Origin: Symbiodinium natans
Taxonomy: Eukaryota > Sar > Dinophyceae > Suessiales > Symbiodiniaceae
Length of the DNA stretch: 27,500 bases
Direction of reading: 5' to 3'
Assembly: GCA_905221605.1 (NCBI GenBank)
Contig: CAJNDS010002640.1
Coordinates: 1 to 27,500 of the forward strand
A program made the translations under genes and the position numbers. Of the stretch, positions 1 through 8,214 are shown in pieces; the stretch's first letter is position 1, and the number at the start of each line of letters is the position of its first letter. The notes under the pieces were generated by a model. That model was not told the DNA's origin and made no database searches. It saw nothing but the letters and a program-made list of their open reading frames with translations.

Positions 1-9
1 GCAAACGCG

Positions 10-290
10 CTAAACCCTAAACCTAAACCGCATGAATCCGTGAATCTACCTCGCACCGCCATGGCTCAGCGACTCACGACGCGACGCTTTGTTGGGACAA
101 TTCTGCCTCAAGGAACAGACAAGACTCGATGACCCAGCAAATGAGTCTACCTCGCACAGCCATGGTCACTACGACCCCGAACGTCAGCAGACCTGGCATT
201 GCCACAAGACCCGGCACGTGAGTCTACCTCGCACGCCAGGGAGCAGCTCCCGTGAGGCTAGCTAAACCCTAAACCTAAACCGCATGAATC
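10..290. repeat. Paired telomere-like element
   Basis: An identical 29-base element containing CTAAACCCTAAACCTAAACC followed by GCATGAATC occurs at 10-38 and again at 262-290. The C-rich orientation is what a left chromosome end would show on this strand. However, the tracts are only two or three units long and the opposite orientation appears further in, so these are interstitial copies and not a terminal telomere. The stretch between them is mostly the dispersed repeat at 61-250. Confidence 0.7.
61..250. repeat. Dispersed repeat family R1, copy 1
   Basis: This block is recognisably the same as 5107-5366. Both carry ACGACGCGACGCTT, GGAACAGAC, GACTCGATGACCCAGCAAAT, then GAGTCTACCTCGCACAGCCATGG, CGTCAGCAGACCTGGCAT and GACCCGGCACGTGAGTCTAC in the same order. 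This copy holds about one and a half of the 78-base units that are tandem in the second copy. Short reading frames through it are not convincing as genes. Confidence 0.75.
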
Positions 291-359
291 ATCGTCTACT
301 AATCAGAAAGCAAGTGAGCCCGAAACCCGCAAAGGTCAAGACGAGAGCCCTCTCCCGAA

Positions 360-995
360 GATGCTAAACCAGCCACCGCAAGCCACCGAAGACATGAACC
401 ATCGCCTCGCATGGCCGCGCCCCGGTTGCCACCCCCCTTTGACGCAGGGAGAGCGGGGAACCGCATGAAGATTTCCCTTTTCGGGCGCGACCAGCCATGG
501 AGAAAATTAACCATCGCCAGCCAGACCGTAAACCGCACGAATCATCGTCTTGCATCAGAGGTAAAGGGCATCGCACAGCCAGAGGCGCAACTCCCGTGAG
601 GCTAAACTAGCAGGGGCGGATTATACAATTCAGGGTGTGCGCCTGCGTGCTTTCAGCACCAGCGCGCCCACTCGCTGAGACACCCTCATCCCTAAACAGT
701 AAACCCTACAGACCCTCTGCCGAAGACGCTAAACCAGCCACCGCAAGCCACCGAAGACGTGAACAATCGCTCGCATGGCCGCGCCCCGGTTGCCACCCCC
801 CCTTAAGAGGCAGGGGGAGCGGGGAACCGCATGAAGTTTTCCCTTTTCGGGCGCGACCAGCCATGGAGAACATTAACCATCGCCAGCAAGACCGCACACC
901 GGTTGCCACCCCCCTCGGAGGCTCTCTGAAGCACGGGGAGTGGGGAACCGCATGAAGATTTCCCTGCTCGGGCGCGGCCACCGAGGACATGAGTG
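360..995. repeat. Dispersed duplication R2, two copies and a partial third
   Basis: Segment 364-520 is repeated at 729-885 (offset 365), sharing CTAAACCAGCCACCGCAAGC, CATGGCCGCGCCCCGGTTGC, GGGGAACCGCATGAAG and CGGGCGCGACCAGCCATGGA. A third partial copy at about 897-990 keeps CCGGTTGCCACCCCCC, GGGGAACCGCATGAAGATTT and CGGGCGCG. Short overlapping frames on both strands run through all copies, as expected of a GC-rich repeat. No protein family is recognised. Confidence 0.7.
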
Positions 996-1039
996 TCAGG
1001 TAGCCAATAAAACGCGCGTTAAGCTTAATGGGTTTTGTA

Positions 1040-1140
1040 GTAGGAATGATCGTGCTTAACCTGGCTTATTCCTTTTCTTATTATTCCCTAGTAGGAATGA
1101 TCGTGCTTAACCTGGCTCATTCCTTTTCTTTTATTCCCTA
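1040..1140. repeat. 51-base tandem duplication
   Basis: Two adjacent copies of a 51-base unit start at 1040 and 1091. Both contain GTAGGAATGATCGTGCTTAA and CCTGGCT(T/C)ATTCC. They end directly in CCCTAAACCC telomere-like sequence, so the duplication abuts an interstitial telomeric tract. Confidence 0.8.
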
Positions 1141-1170
1141 AACCCTAAACCCAAAACCCCAAACCCTATT
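1136..1170. repeat. Interstitial telomere-like tract (CCCTAAA)
   Basis: Short run of CCCTAAACCCTAAACCC and degenerate forms. A weaker relative lies at about 1260-1282. The next 500 bases (to about 1670) are AT-rich with scattered TTTTAGGG words and no gene that can be supported. Confidence 0.7.
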
Positions 1171-1669
1171 CCTTGGTTATTATATACGGGGTGCAGGGAA
1201 CCTTACTTTAATTGGGTATTAGTGACCTCAACATCAGAGGCCATGTAAGCCCTTTACGCCTAAACCCTCAACCCTAAGCCCTCTTCCAAGGATAGAAAGA
1301 GCCGACGTCGGCTTCTGTGTCTCTTTGATAGGAAAAGCCGACATCGTAGGATGTCTCAATCTTCACCTGGCGGAAAGGTATTATGTCTTTATTCATTATA
1401 TTTTAGGGCTTCATTATTATGAGGGGTTCTAAAGTCCATCGGGTAAGGGTGTTAAACTTATATTTTATGTTTTAGGGTCGATGGTATATATTATTTTTAA
1501 GATTTTGGTATATTTTGTGTAGGATTTGCCTATATTTTTGTGTATTTATATTTTTGGGATATTTTTATGAATATGCCGTCCTGATATCTGTTATTTTGGG
1601 GTTATGGGGTTTAGGATGTAGGATAAAAGGATTTATGGGATTGAGCCCTGTCGTCCGTTTATATTTTGT

Positions 1670-2165
1670 CAAGCCCGAATCTCCCCAGCTCTCTGCCCTC
1701 GAGCCCCAAGCTCCCTCACCTAGTCCCGAAACCCAACTGCATGTTGAGGCGCCGAAGAGGACAGCCCGAATCTGCCCAGCTCTCAGCCCTCGAACCCAAA
1801 GCTCCCACTCCTAGTCCCGAAACCCAACTGCCTGTTGAGGCGCCGAAGAGGACAGCCCGAATCTTCCCCCACCTAGTCCCGAAACCCAACTGCCTGTTGA
1901 GACGCCGAAGAGGACAGCCCGAATCTGCCCAGCTCTCAGCCCTCGAACACCAAGCTCCCCCACCTAGTCCCGAAACCCAATTGCCTGTTGAGGCAAGAGG
2001 ACAGCCCGAATCTCCCCAGCTCTACCCCCGGCCCTACAGATGACAGCCTAAATTTCCGCAGCGCCGCTACAGCCAGAAGCAAAAGGACAGCCTGAATCTC
2101 CTCACCTCTTCTTCAAACCTCAAGCTCCCCTACCTATGCCCGGAACCCAACTGCTTGTGAGTCTT
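1670..2165. repeat. 91-base minisatellite
   Basis: The word CCCGAATCT recurs at 1674, 1765, 1856, 1918 and 2005, giving unit lengths of 91, 91, 62 and 87; degenerate copies continue to about 2160. The 62-base unit lacks the 29-base CCAGCTCTCAGCCCTCGA part. Each unit contains CTAGTCCCGAAACCCAACTG and GCCGAAGAGGACAGCC. The frame at 1666-2043 is open only because 91-base units cycle through frames without stops. It starts in no convincing context, so this is annotated as a repeat. Confidence 0.85.
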
Positions 2166-2426
2166 AGTAAATGTACGGATTGAAGGCTTCCATTTTGGAG
2201 TTTAGGCTTTATGGCTTAATATTTGGGCTGAGAAACTCGGGTTTCCGACTTGGGACAATTACAGCTGGGGGGGCTCAAGATTTAAGGATTTCAGGTTTGC
2301 GGGATGCCTGCTATCAAAGCACTCAGAAGGTCTGAAAAAAATGGCGATAGTTTTGTTCCTTCAAGACTATCGCAACAAAAACTGCCAATTCCCAAGATTG
2401 CCACATAGAATTTCTTTTTATCCTGG

Positions 2427-2465
2427 TAGGGTTTAGGGTTTAGGGTTTCGGGTTTAGGGTTTAGG
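2427..2465. repeat. Interstitial telomere-like tract (TTTAGGG)
   Basis: About five units of GGGTTTAGGG, with one TTTCGGG variant, in the G-rich orientation. It lies directly before the 9-base minisatellite. Confidence 0.8.
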
Positions 2466-2539
2466 AAATGAGAAGAAAAGTCCAACAGATTCCAAAAAAA
2501 GCCGGCTGCCAGTCCCGTCCCAGGCCGCCAGCAAGCCAG

Positions 2540-2690
2540 CAAGCCTCTCCAGCCCCTCCAGTTCTCCGCCTCTCCAGCCCCTCCAGCCCCTCCAGTCCCG
2601 CCAGCCCCTCCAGCCCCTCCAATCCCTCCAGCCCGCCAGCCCCTCCAACCTCTCCAGCCCTCCCCTCCAGCCCCTCCTTCCAAGCACCCC
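2540..2690. repeat. 9-base CCAGCCCCT minisatellite
   Basis: Roughly fifteen imperfect copies of CCAGCCCCT (variants CCAGTCCCG, CCAATCCCT). On the minus strand it reads in all three frames as Gly/Leu/Glu/Trp/Arg-rich low-complexity peptides, which explains the overlapping minus-strand frames at 2291-2817. Those are treated as repeat artefacts. Confidence 0.85.
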
Positions 2691-2914
2691 AAAAACACCC
2701 CAGCAAACCCGACAAAAACCCAAAATACTTTTGCAGAAGCAAAACACAAAACCCGACAAAACCCACCAAAACCTGACAAAACTCCGAACACGAACCCTTT
2801 ACAATTTCTAGAGTCACGCGTGTTTTGGTCTTCTTCTTTTACACTGTGAAATGCAGGATTATTGTACGAGCTGCTCGTAATGATTCACATACAATTGTTA
2901 TTTATCCTGGCCTT

Positions 2915-2965
2915 GAGGGTTTAGGGTTTAGGGATTAGGGTTTAGGGTTTAGGCTTTAGGCTTTC
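2915..2965. repeat. Interstitial telomere-like tract (TTTAGGG, degenerate)
   Basis: About six TTTAGGG units grading into GATTAGGG, CTTTAGG and CTTTCGG. This decay outward from a core is typical of old interstitial telomeric sequence. The next 600 bases (2966-3560) hold weak TTAGGG words around 3440-3525 and a GTG-initiated 107-codon frame at 3020-3343 with no recognisable features. Nothing there is called a gene. Confidence 0.75.
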
Positions 2966-3564
2966 GGCTTGAGGGCTTTGAGCTAATGGCTCCAGCAGCC
3001 TCATGCCAACAGCCTCGGGGTGCGGCATGAGTTCATTGAGGTGGTAGCCCAAGTGGCCTCAATTAGTCCAGTAACATTCCACTACCCCCAAAAAGATTAC
3101 AGGGAACCTACTCTATTTCAGGAATTATACTACCCGCACAAAAAAAAGGGCTACATGTTACATACTCCACAACAAGGTGGCCCTCCTCCAGCTGCTGAAG
3201 GTCGAGCGCAGTGTCTTCGATGGCTTCCAGCCCCCCCCCGGAACTGCATGGCGTTCATGGCAAAGCTGACCATTCCCAAGATCAGCTCACACACAGCGGT
3301 CATGTGCCTGCACCATTGTTGGGGGCACTACTTCAAAAAATGATCTTCCTTTTTATGCTTTGAATATTCATAAAGATCCAAAAGCATTCTCAGGGTTCGT
3401 AACGAAGAACGGCCAGCCCTCAGGGCCCTTGCCCCGAGCGCTTAGGGTTCAGGGATCCGGCTGGATTTGCCCTTGTGGAGCATTTAGGGTTTCAGGTGTA
3501 GGGCTTAAGGTTGGTGTCTAGGGTTTTTTTTTCTAGCTCATCTATGTGACTCGCGTGATTTCTG

Positions 3565-4002
3565 ATGATGGGAGAGCGGGATGCGGCTTCGCACAATGGC
3601 ACGGTGCGAGTCGAAACGCAACGGCAGCAAAGAGGCCGCAAGCATGAGACGAGGCAACACGTTTGGGACAAGGCAAGCAGGAGCAGAGTCAGAGACCGAA
3701 CGGCTGGGTTGCAGGCCAGCCGCCTTGAGAGGGCCTTTCTTGACAGACGCGACCGCAGCAACCACAGGACCGTCAAGAAAATCTCAAGACCAAACACAGC
3801 AACAGCAGCAGCCACGCCCAAAGCAAGGACACGCCACGCCAAAAGACCGTCCGAGCACCAGCGCAACAGCCAGACAAGAAGCAGGAGGCAATGTCACAGC
3901 TACAGAACTCTCCACATCCAACCCGCATTGGAAAGTGAGAAAAAGCTCGCGGCGTCTTCCCTCTCCGCGCTAAATTTTAAAGATTTTGCTAAGATTTTCT
4001 GA
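3565..4002 (+). CDS. Orphan reading frame, low confidence
   Basis: An ATG-initiated frame of 145 codons, rich in Arg, Thr, Ser and Gln. The middle is basic and low in complexity; the start and end have no domain, signal peptide or membrane segment. A second + frame (3581-3973) and minus-strand frames overlap it almost completely, and one of the alternatives carries a five-Gln run. That is what GC-rich non-coding DNA produces. No splice pattern or family is recognised. It is listed only because it is one of the longer ATG frames in the first 5 kb. Confidence 0.15.
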   Translation: MMGERDAASHNGTVRVETQRQQRGRKHETRQHVWDKASRSRVRDRTAGLQASRLERAFLDRRDRSNHRTVKKISRPNTATAAATPKARTRHAKRPSEHQRNSQTRSRRQCHSYRTLHIQPALESEKKLAASSLSALNFKDFAKIF

Positions 4003-4205
4003 AGATGATTCGAAAATGAAAACGATAAGGGACATCGGAACGAAATGTCGGAAAAAATGTTGGATGATTTTTTTGAAGATGATAACGATGAGGGAAACTG
4101 GAACAACATCCGGCGCAAAGAACGTCCTCCTGGATCACGCGAAGCTTCCGCCACAATCACTACAACTATGATCAACAATCCTCAGACAACCAGCGCGAAA
4201 GTCAA

Positions 4206-4265
4206 TTCGCAAAGCCACCGCTAGCTCCGCGAATAGATTCGCAAAGCCAGCGCTAGCTCCGCGGA
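4206..4265. repeat. 32-base tandem duplication
   Basis: TTCGCAAAGCCA(C/G)CGCTAGC followed by TCCGCG occurs at 4206 and 4238, a 32-base period with one internal difference. No gene overlaps it. The flanks 4003-4205 and 4266-4535 hold nothing recognisable. Confidence 0.8.
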
Positions 4266-4651
4266 AACAGGCACTCACGACCATGAAAACCCCTGCCAGG
4301 AAGTGCCGAAGCAGAACCTAGTCGATTACACACCTGCGTCTTCTCACACTGATGGGTTGCAAAAAAATTCAGATCCCCACCGCAGCCACGAGCACGAAGA
4401 AGCAGACCAAAGTAGAATGTGAAGGGAACGCGCGACCTGAGTTCAGCCTGAGCCGGAATGTTAAGGAATCAGAGCTTCTCCGGATTCTTATCGGCTTTTA
4501 ACATGGTTTAGCACTTGAAGACGTTTTCGAAGCATTCAGGGTTTGCTGACTATGCGCACAGTCGTAGTCCGCCACTCGCTTGAGGATGGCACACTTGTTC
4601 TGCCGAGCCAAAGAGAACTGAGCTGGGCTGCAGGCGACGCCGCCTCCTTCT

Positions 4652-5080
4652 TCAAACGACCGTCAAAGACCGGACCGACCCGCATGTCAGAAACATAGAC
4701 TGTCCGAGAACGCTTGACCAAACGCTTCGCAGCGTCTGCAGCGTGGCTATGCACCAGGTCTGCGGCGAGGCGATGGAACAACACAATAGCGTAACTTCTC
4801 CCCTCGCCAGGCCACAAGAACGACATGCCTTCGGCCAGCGAAAAAACCAGCGCCAGCACATAGCACGGCGACCTGGCTTGGCGAAGCTGTCGCTAGACTC
4901 CCAGCCCAAACTGGTGCAGCGGTGAAGAGCGAAGGCGAAAAGCTTCCATCTCGATCGCCGTTTGACTATGACAGCACCACGGTCGGTCTCTCGGTTTTCG
5001 GCCGTGTTTTCAGTTCTGCTAAAAACAAAGAACTTCACGTGATAAATGACTGATTCTAGCTTCATACAAGTATCACGCAT
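4652..5080 (-). CDS. Orphan reading frame, low confidence
   Basis: A minus-strand frame of 142 codons with a true ATG. It contains several Cys and Trp residues and a hydrophobic Leu/Cys-rich stretch near the middle, but no motif I recognise. A second minus-strand frame (4536-4859) and a short + frame overlap it. No upstream or downstream exon structure is visible. It may be chance or the relic of an element. Confidence 0.15.
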   Translation of the reverse strand: MRDTCMKLESVIYHVKFFVFSRTENTAENRETDRGAVIVKRRSRWKLFAFALHRCTSLGWESSDSFAKPGRRAMCWRWFFRWPKACRSCGLARGEVTLLCCSIASPQTWCIATLQTLRSVWSSVLGQSMFLTCGSVRSLTVV

Positions 5081-5106
5081 GATGCGCCGCTGGAACTACT
5101 GTGGTA

Positions 5107-5366
5107 CAACTGACTTTCACGACGCGACGCTTCTTGGGCCCTGTGTTCCTAAAGGAACAGACGAGACTCGATGACCCAGCAAATGAGTCTACCTCGCACA
5201 GCCATGGTCATTGCGACCCAGAACGTCAGCAGACCTGGCATAGCCATCAAGACCCGGCACGTGAGTCTACATCGCACAGACATAGTCATTGCGGCCCAGC
5301 GCGTCAGCTTACCTTGTACAGGTAATAAGACCCAGCACGTGAGTCTACCTCGCACAGCCATGGCTC
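5107..5366. repeat. Dispersed repeat R1, copy 2, with 78-base tandem units
   Basis: This is the same family as 61-250. Here the GAGTCTAC(C/A)TCGCACAG unit is tandem: copies start at 5185, 5263 and 5341, exactly 78 bases apart, and the third is truncated. As 78 is a multiple of three, overlapping frames stay open on both strands (5101-5325, 5171-5383 and minus 5149-5361), so these frames are not evidence of a gene. Confidence 0.85.
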
Positions 5367-5384
5367 AGCTACCGCTGACTTAAA

Positions 5385-5625
5385 TATGATCAAAAACATT
5401 CAAGACAGTATAAAATATTATCGAAAATGACAACACATAGTCAAAACATGATCAGCCACGATCACAGCGCATATTTCCGCAAATGGACAGTCTGCAAAAA
5501 ATGCGTTGCAGCATTTTCTGACAACAATGATCAAAACAGTATACGGTTTTATGTAAACATGATCAAAAGTTTATTTCATCACGTGGACCGTCTCCAAAAA
5601 CAAAAGCGTTCTAGAATCTGCTGAC
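5385..5625. repeat. Degenerate roughly 100-base duplication, AT-rich
   Basis: ATGATCAAAA recurs at about 5387, 5527 and 5558. TGGAC(A/C)GTCT(G/C)CAAAAA occurs at about 5484 and 5584, suggesting an old duplication with a period near 100 bases. The 65-codon frame at 5427-5624 runs across it and is not recognised. Confidence 0.4.
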
Positions 5626-5644
5626 AGATGCTTGAGCCAGTCTA

Positions 5645-5705
5645 GAGCTTAGGGTTTCGGGCTTAGGGATTAGGGTTCAGGGATGAGGGTTTATATAGGG
5701 CTTAG
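5645..5705. repeat. Interstitial telomere-like tract (degenerate TTTAGGG)
   Basis: A run of GCTTAGGGTTTCGGGCTTAG, GATTAGGG, TTCAGGG and GATGAGGG units. Weaker words continue to about 5780. The two overlapping frames at 5677-6000 (minus) and 5711-5920 (plus) are unrecognised and not called. Confidence 0.75.
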
Positions 5706-6000
5706 GGTGTGTGGACGCGCTCGAGTCTTTCCAGAGCTTCGTTTTTGCTGGCTTAGGGTTTATGGTTTCGGGTCTGCGCAGCTTGCTGGTCTCAGCTGAT
5801 GCTCTGACTCTGGGCTCCAAAAGATTGAGGGCTTCAGTTGAAGGTTCGGGGCTGCTCTCTCTTATCCAGAAATGCGCTGTCTCAACCCTACAAGCCAACA
5901 CATCTCCACCGAAGCCCTGAAAAATTGCGAATGTCTGGCCAGGGAACTGCACAGAGCCGCGAGGTCCGCGAAGAATGAGAAGTACGGACAGGCCGACCAT

Positions 6001-6080
6001 AAAGTACTAAACCCTAAACCCCACGACCTAACCCCATACCCTAAAGTACTAAACCCTAAGCTCTAAACCCTAAATAAACC
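6001..6080. repeat. Interstitial telomere-like tract (CCCTAAA)
   Basis: Runs of ACTAAACCCTAAACCCC, ACTAAACCCTAAGC and CTAAACCCTAAATAAACCC in the C-rich orientation. It sits only 40 bases from a long G-rich tract, so the two face each other with the G-rich ends outward. Confidence 0.8.
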
Positions 6081-6119
6081 CTGTACTCTAGGAGGGGTTC
6101 TTGTAGGCTTTTAGGATTT

Positions 6120-6360
6120 GCGGGCATAAGGGTTTAGGGTTTCAGGGTTTTAGAGTTTGGGGGCGGGGGGTTCAATCGTTTGGGGATTTTAGGATGTTGG
6201 GGCTTTAGATAGCTTAGGAACATATGGTTTAGGGTTCTGTGGTTCGAGGGCGTTCAATGTCCTGAGACTGGTTAGGGTTTAAGGGGTTTAGGGTTTTTGA
6301 ATTTTAGGGTTTTAGACTTTAGGGGTTTTCGGGTTTTTGCCCTTTGGGCTCTAGGGCTTA
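6120..6360. repeat. Long degenerate TTTAGGG-like tract
   Basis: About 240 bases dominated by GGGTTTAGGG, TTTTAGGG, TTTCAGGG and similar words with unit lengths of 7-12. The tract is strongly decayed, unlike an active telomere. It forms an inverted junction with the C-rich tract at 6001-6080. The following stretch to 6528 holds no supportable gene. Confidence 0.7.
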
Positions 6361-6524
6361 GAGGCTCTAACCTGGAGGTTTGTGGGGCATTTTAGGCCTT
6401 GAGCCCTGCAGCCGGTTTCGAGCTTGTCGTCTCTTACTTGGTGCCCAGAAAGCAACAAGTGCCTTGCGGCGCTTACGTGCTTTGTGGCGTTTTGATTCGG
6501 AGGCTAAATAAAACCTAAACCCTA

Positions 6525-6528
<4 letters not shown>

Positions 6529-6585
<57 letters not shown>
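6529..6585. repeat. (AG)n microsatellite
   Basis: About 28 uninterrupted AG dinucleotides. The Leu/Ser alternation in the minus-strand frame at 6367-6675 is a direct translation of this tract and is not a protein feature. The 200 bases after it (6586-6785) are AT-rich with no gene. Confidence 0.97.
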
Positions 6586-6589
<4 letters not shown>

Positions 6590-6785
6590 CTGCCGATATA
6601 TGACACAGCGACCTTCCATGATATATGGTATATCACAAAAAATATATTATTGTTACGATACATGCTATTGTTCACAGCACTAAAACGTTCGTTTTATCGC
6701 CGCCACCGTTAGCCCTGTCTCCACATGGAAACGTTTACACATGCATAGTAAGAGTGCAACACAAACATCTTCAATCTTTCGCATA

Positions 6786-7735
6786 GGGCGTCGCGAACCA
6801 TATTACACCCTGTGACACCGGGCGTCGCGCGTCAGGCCCGTAGATCGGGACTGGGAAGGCCCAACATTGCAAAAAATCACCAATACCTACCCTGTAACAC
6901 CGGGCGTCGCGAAAATATCTAAGAAAATATCCACCCTGTGACACCGGGCGTCGCGCAGCAGGCCCTTAGATGGGGGACTGCGAAGGCCCAACATTGCAAA
7001 AAATCACCAATACCGACCCTGTAACACCGGGCGTCGCGAAAATATCTAAGAAAAATCCACCCTGTGACACCGGGCGTCGCGCAGCAGGCCCTTAGATGGG
7101 GGACTGCGAAGGCCCAACATTGCAAAAAATCACCAACACCTACCCTGTCACACCGGGCGTCGCGAAAATATCTAAGAAAATATCCACCCTGTCACACCGG
7201 GCGTCGCGAAAATATCTAAGAAAATATCCACCCTGTGACACCGGGCGTCGCGCAGCAGGCCCTTAGATGGGGGACTGCGAAGGCCCAACATTGCAAAAAA
7301 TCACCAATACCGACCCTGTAACACCGGGCGTCGCGAAAATATCTAAGAAAATATCCACCCTGTGACACCGGGCGTCGCGCAGCAGGCCCTTAGATGGGGA
7401 CTGCGAAGGCCCAACATTGCAAAAAATCACCAATACCTGCCCTGTAACACCGGGCGTCGCGAAAATATCTAAGAAAATATCCACCCTGTGACACCGGGCG
7501 TCGCGCAGCAGGCCCTTAGATGGGGGACTGCGAAGGCCCAACATTGCAAAAAATCACCAATACCGACCCTGTAACACCGGGCGTCGCGAAAATATCTAAG
7601 AAAAATCCACCCTGTGACACCGGGCGTCGCGCAGCAGGCCCTTTGATGGGGGACTGCGAAAGCCCAACATTGCAAAAAATCACCAACACCTACCCTGTAA
7701 CACCGGGCGTCGCGAAAATATCTACGAAAATATCC
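6786..7735. repeat. Two-module satellite with ACACCGGGCGTCGCG core
   Basis: About fifteen copies of the 15-mer ACACCGGGCGTCGCG are spaced alternately by about 44 and 83 bases, giving a higher-order unit of about 127 bases. After one core comes AAAATATCTAAGAAAATATCC (short module); after the next come CAGCAGGCCCTTAGATGGGG and CCCAACATTGCAAAAAATCA (long module). The base before the core also alternates: TGTGACACC goes with the long module and mostly TGTAACACC with the short one. The short module is duplicated once (cores at 7150, 7194 and 7238). Minus-strand frames here are repeat translations. Confidence 0.93.
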
Positions 7736-7813
7736 CGGGCCTTCCCCAAATGCTAAATTACGAGCCAGGGCCTTCCCCTCCTTTCCAGACTGGTCTCCCC
7801 GGGCCCCCCCCCC

Positions 7814-7920
7814 AAACTATTCGAACTATTCGAACTATTCGAAATTATTCGAACTATTCGAACCCCCTTGGTTCGAATAGTTCGAATCATTTCGAATAGT
7901 TCGAATAGTTTGAATAGTTT
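7814..7920. repeat. Long inverted repeat (hairpin), type example
   Basis: The left arm 7814-7863 pairs with the right arm 7871-7920 over 50 bases with two mismatches, closing a 7-base CCCCTTG loop. Both arms are built of the same 9-mer (AACTATTCG left, TTCGAATAG right). Equivalent hairpins follow in nearly every composite unit, for example around 8709, 9060, 9518, 9961, 10401, 10870, 11310, 12027, 13670 and 14034 (loop positions), with arms shortened or lengthened by whole 9-mers. Confidence 0.9.
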
Positions 7921-7997
7921 GTGCGCCCCAGGCCGGGCCCCAAACTATTCGAACACCCCCCCTCCCAATACTAAATTACGAGCCCGGGCCTTCCCCC

Positions 7998-8214
7998 AAT
8001 ATTAAATTACGAGCCCGGGCCTTCCCCCAATATTAAATTACGAGCCCGGGCCTTCCCCCAATATTAAATTACGAGCCCGGGCCTTCCCCCAATATTAAAT
8101 TACGAGCCCGGGCCTTCCCCCAATATTAAATTACGAGCCCGGGCCTTCCCCCAATATTAAATTACGAGCCCGGGCCTTCCCCCAATATTAAATTACGAGC
8201 CCGGGCCTTCCCCC
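7998..8214. repeat. Seven identical 31-base units of a local variant
   Basis: Seven consecutive units beginning at 7998, 8029, 8060, 8091, 8122, 8153 and 8184 all carry AATATTAAATTACGAGCCCG, whereas nearly all other units in the array read AATACTAAATTACGAGCCCG. They are exactly 31 bases apart. This is a locally homogenised subfamily. Confidence 0.9.

Noticed and set aside
10-38. True chromosome end at the left of the window
   Set aside because: The CCCTAAA run is only two to three units long, is not at base 1, and is repeated at 262-290 and in both orientations further in. These are interstitial tracts.
2291-2817. Minus-strand Gly/Trp/Leu/Glu-rich frames resembling repeat proteins
   Set aside because: All three minus frames are open across the CCAGCCCCT minisatellite; the residue pattern is just that 9-mer read in each frame.
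6367-6675. Minus-strand protein with a long Ser-Leu repeat
   Set aside because: The repeat is the translated (AG)n microsatellite; the rest of the frame has no recognisable feature.
6786-7735. CRISPR-like array (regular repeats with spacers)
   Set aside because: The linkers are themselves repeated and only two kinds exist, so there are no unique spacers. The context is eukaryotic satellite DNA without cas genes.
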